A stretch of 64,000 bases of DNA from Ephemerocybe angulata (Eukaryota; Basidiomycota; Agaricomycetes; Agaricales; Psathyrellaceae): positions 992,001-1,056,000 of the forward strand of contig JAACJK010000220.1 of the NCBI GenBank assembly GCA_013368325.1. The letters are read 5' to 3'. Position 1 is the stretch's first letter, and every line of letters begins with the position of its first letter. The notes beneath the pieces are model-generated. The model saw nothing but the letters and a program-made list of their open reading frames with translations. It ran no database searches and had not been told where the DNA came from. Both the position numbers and the translations under genes were made by a program. Below are positions 10,701-19,415 of the stretch, one piece after another.

Positions 10701-13022
10701 ACGTCGCATCATGACCGCCCTCTCAGCTCATTTGGCCTACCCCCGTTTCAAGTGGTATGCAAGCGTACCTTCCTGCGGATGTACGATCCGCTCAGCTTCA
10801 AGCTCCCAGAACCACCCCAACCAATGTCCGTCGACGCCGCCACTAACGAGACGGATCAACAAGAAGGCGAAGGGGAATCATTAGCGGAGTTGGGGCAAGC
10901 CTATGAGACTGACGACGGCACTGGAAATCTCCTTCGCCAGTCAATGGGAGTGGGTGGAGAGGTGCCAGTGGATGATGAGGATGGGGACGCATCAGCTGGC
11001 CCGTCAGGCACCACAACGGCACGGCCGTTTGTCGATGCAACCAGCGACGCTTTGGGACAAGCAATGTCAGCAAAGTTGAAGCGCCCTAATACTCAGCAGT
11101 CGTCGAGTGACCCGGATTATGAAGCATTGAAGTCAAGGGTGCTGAAGGACTTGTTTCACGTTTTCAACATGCTTCGCATTTCGGCAAATCACTCACTTCG
11201 ACGAGAATTTGCTGCAGCACTTCGGGACATCCTTTTCGTGTTCGACAAGGAGGACCGTGCACGAATCACTGCTTGGGCAGCTTGCTTAGAAACACCACGT
11301 ACCTTTGAGCAGCTTATGGCATCGAACGCGGACTGGGTACAAAAGCATTCCCGCCGGTATGTCCCATCTCCTGAAGTACTTTTCCCACTGGTCGAGGAGC
11401 TGTTTCGCACGTATGGCCCATTGCAAGACGCCGCCACGAAGGAGCCTTTGTTTGGTCCCAAGCAATGGAAAACAGCATCGCAAATCCTTGACCTCATTCG
11501 GAAGGGTTACCTGTCTGACCCTGCAGGCATTGCACTGTACACGAAGATCGGAAATGATAAGAAGGCTGGAAACTTGCCAATATATCGATGCGCAAGGGGT
11601 ACAAGCTTCACTGAGGGTGTTCACTCGCAGCTTCGCTCGCGTTTGCCTACGGTTGGTGTCTCGATCCGACATATCAATTCCCGTCTCCCGGAGTATGTTT
11701 ACGTCCATAATAAACGGGTGAGTCTATACTCTTGATGGTAACTCATAACTTACCAAATAGCAGGTTGGAACTATGAATACCACGGGGAAGAAATATCGTG
11801 GTCACTATGACCCATGGATTATCAATCGGATTCAAGAGCGTTTGGCATACCTAGATGCCATTCTCATAAATCCGATCGAAATTCGTGGCATGGTAAATAC
11901 TGACCTTTACGTTCGCACTCAGGAGCGCCTGGGAATTCTTCCGATTCCAGATGACGTCCGCATCCAGAGCGCCATTGGAGAGTACAATCCCCAGGACCCA
12001 AATGCAAGGAAGCAAGAGCAAGCATACCTTGCAAGGATTCAAAACACCAAGAAAGCAGTGCTTCCTGTGCACACCCCTCAGGAGTACAAGCTCTTTGAAG
12101 AGCTGATGGTTAGCAGTCCTGCATTCAATTCCGCCTCGCGTGGCCCTGTATGGAAACTCGCTGTTAGGGTTTGGAATGAGCGAGCAGAACTGACGCACGG
12201 GGTCTCGTACAAGGTATGCAATAATTTATTATGTTATAACACATATAAATGACATGTCGACAGTTGATTGAGCATCTGAAGACCTCGTATGCATCCTTCA
12301 ACACCGGCGTTCGCATACGACAAACACTTTCCACCACCTCAGCGATCCGCCGTGACATTAATAAGCGAGCGCGAGATCCTTCACGTTCCGATGCAGCTCC
12401 CCAACTTACAGATCGCCCGTTAGCTCCCACTATGGTCACTGCCGGTCTCGACATTCCCATGGCCAGTTCCACTTCACTGCCATCACCACCATGCCCTCCT
12501 CCCCCGACTCCAGCAGATCAAGATTTTGATTTCCCGCCTCAGTCTGCATCGGCATCGACCCATCAGACGCCACCCGCATTTGCATACTCTGCCACAGCAC
12601 ATGCGTTAGCCCAGCGGCGCGTTGCTGAGGATACGGCACAAAGGCAGCAGCAGCCAATTACACCACCCACTCCCACACTCCCACCTCAACCTCCAACTCA
12701 AACATTCTCTCATGCTGTACGCGAGCTCGCTCGTCAGCGTGTTGCGAGCAGTGTTGCCCAACTCCAACCCCAGACAGCAGCTCCAAGTGGCCCACGCGGC
12801 CCACGCAAATGTCAGAAGTGCGGCTCGGCTGAGTGTAGTGGGCGAAAGCAAATCAAATACTGCTACAGCGGGCCTTGTCAGGACTGTGGCGAGGTCCTCT
12901 GCTACGGCCGTAATAGTAGGCGCCCCGGAAAACCATGCAGTCAGGCTTGGATCGGCTATGCTGAGGATCGTCTACCTGAGCTCCCCACTCTTCCACCCCC
13001 TTCCTGTAGTACCAGCTTGTAG
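7718..13022 (+). CDS. AT-hook/zinc/DDE-like transposase with embedded DEDDy 3'-5' exonuclease
   Basis: Eight exons (7718-7725, 7778-7836, 7891-8258, 8320-9474, 9539-10057, 10128-11717, ~11761-12213, 12264-13022), all in phase, give about 1636 aa. In order: three AT-hooks (GRGRPRTK, PRGRPRK, PRGRPRK; ~82-125); an acidic region; a CxxC...CxxC zinc module (~335-375: CPRCNRV, YRCRNCK); an RNase H/DDE-like core with candidate acids D526 (ALDHSHK) and D596 (VYTDN); a complete DEDDy exonuclease with FDCEW (D669, E671), SDLKQLE (D736) and YAACD (Y809, D813); a helical region; a segment with candidate third acid E1199 (FTEGVHSQLRSRL); a proline-rich stretch; and a C-terminal Cys-rich zinc module (~1567-1600). 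The exonuclease appears inserted between the second and third DDE acids. It is probably the transposase of the 14.8-kb element. Domain order is seen; the DDE assignment is inference. Confidence 0.82.
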
Positions 13023-13606
13023 TGCCCATCTGTAGCAGAAACACAATCTCCAATCTTATCTTCGCGAGTAGCATATCGAGTAGCATATCCGATAGAGCAG
13101 TAAATCATTGAAAATGTCAGAAATTCACCCGGAGCCAATCAAACGCCAATGCTCCCGAGTAGCAGAACGAACCGGTTCAAAAGAATCATGAGAAAAAGAT
13201 CCTTAATTCCCATTGGCTAAGCAATATCGACGCCGAGCGCTCAATCGACAAGGGCACCGAACCCTCTTCAGCATCCAGAAGAGCGTGCGTGAGTTCCCTC
13301 TTTTCCTTCCCCTTTTCCTCTCTTTCCTTTCTTGTATTTTCTTTTCTTTTATTAAAGCTGACCATTTCTTGGCACAACCATAGTCAGCGCGCCAATTGAG
13401 ACGGGCATTGCCAATCTCCCCACAGCCTAACCTTTTTGGTCTGAAAAGTGATCCTCAATTCTTATCGAAAGAGGATCACCTTACATCAGCAAGAGAAATA
13501 CATACTGATTGGATGTGATAGGAATGAGGGCAGGTGTGCAAATAAGTGCTCGTTCTATCGCCGTACATGATGTTTATGGAGCAACGATATCATACTGTTT
13601 ACAAGG
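13023..13606. other. Gene-free segment between convergent genes
   Basis: 3' regions of the exonuclease/transposase gene (+) and the integrase-core gene (-). It has T/C-rich low-complexity sequence around 13290-13350. No gene supported. Confidence 0.5.
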
Positions 13607-15227
13607 TCAGACCTGAAGGCGGTTACGTGCTAAAGTAACTATGTGATAGAAAATGGTCCACCCGTCACTGGGAAGCAGCTCTGGCGCACCAATACTCTGG
13701 TACAAATTCTCGTAGTTCTCGGCCTCATCCCGAGTTCCAAAACGGAAGAGACTCTGGTCCTCCCATTGTGCCAGCAGTCGATCAATATCTTCTGCAGGAA
13801 TCTTGATCAACTTATCCATACCACCGTAATCCTCAGGGGAAGAGTACATATCAATTCTGCGGGTTCCGGAGGGAAGAAGAATTTTGGCCTGGTAGCGGAC
13901 GCGATGGACTTGGTGCTCAAGGAGGAGCTCGTCGAGCTGTTTTTGGACAATCTTTGCCCACAGCCACCGTGCAAGTCCGCTATGCAAGTGATTGAAATAT
14001 CTCTGTAAGTGCTAGGGAAAACATGCAGTGATTGAGATACCCGTACCTATGAAAATCGTCGTTTGACTGATATCCGGCATCCGACTGCCCAATACGATAG
14101 AAATGAAGAATATTTGCGAGGTGTTTTTCCCATAAGGGCCTCCAACTCCTCTCGCGAGTGACATTCTGGGGAGACTTCACCGCTGAATGGGAAGGAACTT
14201 TCTCCTCCGAGATGTGAGGCTGGTATCTCTTTCTATAGGATAAGGATAGTATTAATGTTATATCAGCTTCGTAAATAGAAATAGACTAACCGGAGCGTCT
14301 GTACAAGCGAAATCAGAGGTCCGAGTTCAGACCCTTTATCACTGGTCGATGAAAGTGGCATTCCTAGAAAGATATAGATCAGAATAATGAATGGGTTCTC
14401 ATAAAATAGCTCGAGGCTGACCTCCTAGCTTTTGCACAGTTCGAAGATACACAAGCACAGGAACACGACTATGTCGGGCATTGGGAACTGCAAAAAGAGC
14501 GAGCTCCATCCGGCTGTACTTGTCCACAATTCCATAGACTGAAATACCCATGGAAAGCGCAATCTTCTCGTGCCCGTCGACACACCACTCTTCATTCGGA
14601 CCAGATGACCAAATCCCGTGCTTGTGTACCTTACGTGTGCCTGGGTGCCGGTTAGCGGCCTGAACTGGGTTCTCTGCTTTCGCAAACTGTATGGTAAAGT
14701 CACTGAAAAAATATTAACATGATATTGTCAAAGATAATGTACTGTATGGCATACCGTGATGCATGAACTCCAGTAAGTGCCAATTTCTCCTTAATAGAGC
14801 GACCTCCTAGTCGGCCGAGTGGATCCTGCTCCAGAACCGAAAGTATGGCAGCGCCCTTCTCTACATCCGTTAGTCCGCTTCTACGGACAGTCTTGATTTG
14901 AAACCTCTTCATGGCTTTCTTTATGTACGAGAGGCTAAGAAAAAGTGTAAGAAGGCAACGACAATTCTGTGATGATATGGAACTATACCTGACGACCTTG
15001 CCACAGTCCTTCTGAAGTCGCGCTGGAATTTCGCGTTGAAAGACACCTTGGTTGATGTATTTCTGGAGGCGTTCTGGAAGATCTGGTATATCTTCCACTT
15101 TAAAGAGGTGGGTCAGTTTCACTATCTGAGATCGTATAAAAAGGTCAGGCTCACAAATAGGACGGTCACTAAATTGATTTCGACCAGAAGAATTGTTCAC
15201 AAATGGCCTCCGGTCGTCGTCTGACAT
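13607..15227 (-). CDS. Integrase-core (rve-like) domain protein
   Basis: Six exons on the minus strand (15227-14989, 14934-14755, 14702-14422, 14363-14291, 14232-14047, 14000-13607) join in phase to 450 aa. The N-terminal ~140 aa include a helix-turn-helix-like segment (GRLGGRSIKEKLALTGVHAS). The catalytic core follows: first acid in NEEWCVDGHEKI, then IVDKYSRMELALFAVPNARH, second acid in TSDKGSELGPL, and E in VTRERSWRPLWEK, fitting D-D-E. The C-terminal block (VHRVRYQAKILLPSG) is typical of the eukaryotic putative integrase-core family found in fungal repeats. It should cut and join DNA ends in the nucleus. It lies in the same TIR element as the larger exonuclease-containing protein, so either could be the recombinase. 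The last acceptor was chosen because only it keeps the RYFNHLHSGL frame. Confidence 0.8.
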
Positions 15228-16119
15228 CTTTGTTCGAATGAGATAGATGTGGAGTGGGGATGAGCAAGTGTGGGCGGGTGTAGTTACGCTTCTGAATATC
15301 CCCAGCTTATGTACCTTGAGGAGCTTCGAACTTAGAGATTTACAAGGAGTTCTAGGCCAGCTCGCAGCGCACAGTGAGCGAGAGTTTATTGTGAATCATA
15401 CTGTGCAATTACATCGCATAATTACATTGGCGTCATGACAGAGACAGCTGACCGAGCTAAAACTCAAGATAGATACGTTCCCGCCGCTCCCCGGTGTCAG
15501 GTGTGCAAAAAAGAGGTAAAAAATGCTATAACAACGTGCTGAACTGGATTGTCTGACTCAGTTTATCTGTGGCAGACAATTGTTTCCTCGCCATGAGTGT
15601 CAGCAGCAGCATGGATTCCGCTGCAAGCGTTGCATTTAATCACGAATGACCAGGTCAGCCGAGCAGATTTCTTACTCACCCTACCACCCTGCATTATTAA
15701 ACTGCCCGCTTTCAAACGGACAGACTCTGATTTTGCCGAGAATTCAGGGAACTCTGAGTCTAGGTTCTGCATGTGCAGCATGCATAAACCGTCACCTGCT
15801 TGACCCTGCAATATGTCCCCCATGGTCTTCTTCGCCTCCCGGAGGCTCCATCAACTCATGTTTGGGTTTTGACCAGATATTTCATGGATTGGGGCGGCGA
15901 TATCATAGAGAACGAGGGGGAACATACCCTTCAGGATAACGTACACTTGGTCAACGCCCCGTGCATGGTCATGGGTCAAATTTAGATCAAAGGCTTCCGC
16001 TTTCGGTCAGACACGCGCTTGCCTGTAGGCGCCGGCAAGGTGCCGGCGGCTTTATGCACACATGGGCACTTTGAAGTAAGCGCCAACTCGGCGCCAACAG
16101 TCCTAGTGTCCTATGTACA
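15228..16119. other. Gene-free segment between divergent genes
   Basis: Shared upstream region of the integrase-core gene (-) and the alpha-kinase gene (+). Short open frames are present without splice or motif support. Around 16025-16050 there is a short GCCGGC-rich direct repeat. Confidence 0.5.
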
Positions 16120-16127
16120 TATAAATA
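16120..16127 (+). promoter_or_regulatory. TATA box of alpha-kinase gene
   Basis: TATAAATA, 96 nt upstream of the ATG at 16223; spacing agrees with fungal TATA promoters. Confidence 0.5.
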
Positions 16128-16512
16128 CAGGTGCAGAAAACAGCAGACAGACCAGTTTTAACTCGTACACAACTCACTTTCCTCTCTTACATTTGCTCTT
16201 TTTACCAACTATTTACGTGGTTATGGCGCCCTGCAATGGTTGTTCTCGCAACTTCCCCCAGCTCGCTGTTGGAGTGCGCTGTGGCCGTTGTCAGATGAAG
16301 AGGCCCATCCCCAACGCTGATGACTGGGGTGCCTGTACCTCCTGCGGTCGGGTTTTCGAGTTTTTGGACGGTGATACCTGCTTCGCTTGCGGTGATGGTG
16401 GTGAGTGTATTCATTTTGCCATGATTTTGCCCCCACAATTTTCATGACTAACTTGCTGTAGATGGCGCACTACGTGATGCCAGAGAGGCAATCACCAACC
16501 CAGTGAATCCGC

Positions 16513-16705
16513 TGATACGACCGGTGTGCAGCTACCCATGAAAGTACGGAAAAGGTTGGCGCTAGCAGGATTCGAACCTGCGACCTCCACCTATAGCCTG
16601 TGTTGCTCTACCACTGAGCTACAGCCCCGTTGCTAGACTGAGTATTACTCAAGTCCAGAGTTGCCACCCCCCGCTCATCCCCAGTAGTGGTTATCAACCC
16701 CATCA
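16513..16705 (-). repeat. TRIM LTR copy 1 (3' LTR)
   Basis: 193 bp, containing a tRNA-like gene at 16557-16628 in the element's sense. It appears identical to 17023-17215 and has one difference seen from 57706-57898. Confidence 0.9.
16557..16628 (-). tRNA. tRNA-like gene in TRIM LTR copy 1
   Basis: 72 nt with tRNA layout: D arm GCTC-AGTGGTA-GAGC, T arm GCAGG-TTCGAAT-CCTGC, acceptor GGGGCTG against TAGCGCC with one G-G mismatch. A box (TAGCTCAGTGG) and B box (GGTTCGAATCC) are both consensus and a TTTT run follows. The anticodon arm pairs poorly and lacks U33, so this is better read as a Pol III promoter or pseudo-tRNA than a working tRNA. Confidence 0.5.
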
Positions 16706-16717
16706 TCTCCCCCACAC
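16706..16717 (-). promoter_or_regulatory. Polypurine tract of TRIM
   Basis: Minus strand reads GTGTGGGGGAGA directly before the 3' LTR (TGATG). The last eight bases, GGGGGAGA, and the LTR start TGATG match the same junction of element A at 55159-55171. Confidence 0.8.
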
Positions 16718-17000
16718 AATGAAACTTGACGTCCTCGTCAACGGAGGTTATGCGCAGCCATGATTCAAGCACTCGCTTATACAGCAGCTGGCAAGAACTC
16801 ATCTGTCACGAATGCCCCATTCCACGATGACGACAGAGCCGGTACAGTCATGAGCTAATAGCACTCGCTTGTTCAGCAGCTGACTACGCCCACCGGAACC
16901 CCACTCATTCCATCTATGTGTTAGAGATAACGGCACCCTTCTCTTTCCTTCCTTAGGCAACATGCACAACCAACCGATGAGTTTGGAGGCCAAATGAATG

Positions 17001-17020
17001 ACCCCTCGCGGTGGGCTCCA
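17001..17020 (-). promoter_or_regulatory. Primer-binding site of TRIM
   Basis: Minus strand reads TGGAGCCCACCGCGAGGGG directly after the 5' LTR and a TC spacer. It is complementary to a tRNA 3' end finishing in CCA (tRNA identity not determined) and is the same PBS as in element A at 29059. Confidence 0.85.
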
Positions 17021-17022
17021 GA

Positions 17023-17215
17023 TGATACGACCGGTGTGCAGCTACCCATGAAAGTACGGAAAAGGTTGGCGCTAGCAGGATTCGAACCTGCGACCTCCAC
17101 CTATAGCCTGTGTTGCTCTACCACTGAGCTACAGCCCCGTTGCTAGACTGAGTATTACTCAAGTCCAGAGTTGCCACCCCCCGCTCATCCCCAGTAGTGG
17201 TTATCAACCCCATCA
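17023..17215 (-). repeat. TRIM LTR copy 2 (5' LTR)
   Basis: 193 bp direct repeat of 16513-16705; tRNA-like gene at 17067-17138. Confidence 0.9.
17067..17138 (-). tRNA. tRNA-like gene in TRIM LTR copy 2
   Basis: Identical in sequence to 16557-16628; same intact A and B boxes and degenerate anticodon arm. Confidence 0.5.
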
Positions 17216-19415
17216 CCGCGCACGCACACGGGCCCAGATGGTCGCAACACCCTTTCTTCCAGAGTGTACGACTCACAGGAGGCCGGCACCGACAGCGGAT
17301 TTGACGCTCATGACTACGCAGTACGTACCACCATCCAACCACGCAAAAATATTCCACTAATTGTTATGTAGCGCCAGCAGCATGCTGAGCAGGTCCTAGC
17401 TCACATGGCTAGCGGTTATGCCGAGGCCATGAACCGTGGCCCGGCGGGAACACGCATTGCGCCACCCAAGTTGAAGGGTAATCCTACGGGCCAGGCTGGC
17501 GGACCTCCTGGAAAGCCAGGCAACCGACTGAATGTCAAGGTTTGTGTCATGTGTTACAAATATATTATACGTGCAGCTGTCTGACTACTTAACCCGCAGG
17601 TGTCCAAGGTAACGGACTACGATAATGGGCGCTACCGCACAGGCCCACTCTTTAATGCGATAAGTGTTAGCTACCTTGAGGATACGCCAATGGCGGATAT
17701 TCGCAAGGTTTTTTTGACACTCACGGACAATACATACATGAAAGCAACTGGCTACCGTGTCTGGGAGATGTAAGTCGCTCTTTTTTTGTGTTCTAACTGT
17801 ACTAATTGTTAATCAGGGAAGAAATAACTGTTCTGTGGACCACGTCGAAGACTGTTGTTAATCCCGAGTGGATTGATGATACTAAGACTCTTGGGCATCT
17901 TTGGCGTCATGCGACTGACAGCACCCACGGTACACTTTACGTCTCGAAGATCGACATGTCGCGAAAGGTCCTTGACTTCCATCTCGTTGTCAATCCCGAC
18001 CCCGACCGCGTTATAGTCGAGGAAGATGCTGACACTCCTGTAAAGGTACGTGACAGGTCTCGATGCATAATTCTGATTATTGATGACTTATTTGCACCAG
18101 GAAAACCCAACCAATCGTTCAAAGCGCGCAAACAGTGTTGCTGCCTCCGATCTTCAGACTTCGAATGGGAAGAAACCTCGTAAGCATCTGAAGCTCTACC
18201 ATCAGACAAATAACTAATCGTCGCCAATACAGGTGCTGCGACCGGAAAAGACGCATATCGCACCATCGTTCACCGGAGTCCCGGCACTGTCCTCAACGTC
18301 GAAAAGGGATCCTACATCTCGAATGGAGTGGGCGGCTACATATGGGTGGTGGATCCTACGAGGCTCAAAGCTATTATCGAGGATAAATGCTTTGCCTCTG
18401 GTGAGACGAAAGAAGTGTACAAGGTAAGTCGCTCACTCCATAAGTACCATGCCCGCATACTCATGTTACCTCGAGATGCTTATTGCTGATAAAAGTTACG
18501 CTGCTAAGCGCTTCTTTTATATTGGTGAACTCGGAAGCACCGTATCGCAAGAAGATAATCTATCCCACCTGAAGGATGAGCTCCTTCGAAACCGCCTTGT
18601 CTCTCGCACTGTCGATAAGTTTATGGCTGCAGCACGGACTGATAAAATTGCAGTGTACAGTGAGTTTCCTTGCCATCGGATACTAGCGGCGCTTACACAT
18701 TGATGAAATTAGACCTTCGAATGGATGAGTCGTTTATCGTCTCAGTTACCGACGGTCCTCACAAGGGAGACGCATTCCTTGTTGACCCCTTAATTAGCGA
18801 GACCGCCGAGGTTCGTAAATTCTCTGGCACTGAGGAGGCGGGCGCAAACAGGGAGGACCTCGTGGGAAGGACGGCCGATGCATTTGCGCACTACTCCTAC
18901 TTTGACTCCGATGGAACTATTGTTTTGGTCGACATTCAAGGTAAAAAATACTCGCATTTTTGTTTTTGAATTAACTCTAACTTTCTTACAAAGGAATCGA
19001 CTCAGAGACACTCCGAACGGGCTCCCGAAAGTCCCAAACAACTGCACACGGCCTCACTCTCTTTGACATTATGATTCATAGGTGAGCTTCTGGTATAACT
19101 TCCAGAACTTGGTGCTCAGATATTCTTATCCATAGCTCTACCATGCAATACGGACTTGGAGACGATGGCTGGTCTGGGATTCAGGACTTTGTGGAGCAGC
19201 ACGAATGCAATGGTATCTGCAGGGCGCTTGGGCTGACTGATGTGGATATCATTTATGATGCATCTTGGCCCGATACAACCAAGAGCAAGGGAAAGGCAAA
19301 GCAGGGGGCTAAGGATAAGTCGGACCATGAAGAGGAGGGCACTTCCTCCTCCAATGCTGGCAAGGGGCTTGGTGGGCTTGCCATATACAAGGGTGGAGAG
19401 GAGTCGGATGAATAA

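Larger units (their letters stand above)
16513..17215 (-). mobile_element. TRIM (miniature LTR retroelement) with tRNA-bearing LTRs
   Basis: Two 193-bp direct repeats (16513-16705, 17023-17215), seemingly identical, flank 317 bp of non-coding DNA. Read on the minus strand, the LTRs start TGATGGGG and end GTATCA (TG..CA). A PBS follows the 5' LTR after 2 nt, and a polypurine tract precedes the 3' LTR. The TSD is CCGC (16509-16512, 17216-17219). It has no coding capacity, so it is non-autonomous. The internal part holds a 22-bp direct repeat with two mismatches (16769-16790, 16861-16882). A solo LTR of the same family is at 57706-57898. Confidence 0.88.
16223..19415 (+). pseudogene. Zinc-ribbon/alpha-type protein kinase gene disrupted by a TRIM
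   Basis: Eleven exons (16223-16400, 16462-17320 with insertion, 17372-17539, 17600-17769, 17817-18045, 18101-18179, 18233-18423, 18476-18659, 18713-18940, 18994-19081, 19136-19415). The N-terminus has several CxxC pairs (PCNGC, RCGRC, ACTSC, CFACG). The C-terminal ~250 aa are an alpha-kinase (MHCK/EF2K type): YAAKRFFYIGE for ATP binding, DGTIVLVDIQG, LTLFDIMIHS, GLGDDGWSGI, and the zinc motif HECNGICRALGL. Exon 2 is interrupted by the 703-bp element at 16513-17215, which brings stops. Removing it with one CCGC copy joins the frame perfectly and yields exactly 649 codons including stop, so the break is recent. Alpha-kinase genes are greatly expanded in Agaricomycetes; here one rides inside a TIR element as cargo. 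Confidence 0.85.

Noticed and set aside
16513..17215. Two independent insertions of a tRNA-derived SINE in tandem
   Set aside because: Only the outer ends share a TSD (CCGC), the unit has TG..CA ends, and the inner part starts with a PBS and ends with a purine tract, which defines LTRs.
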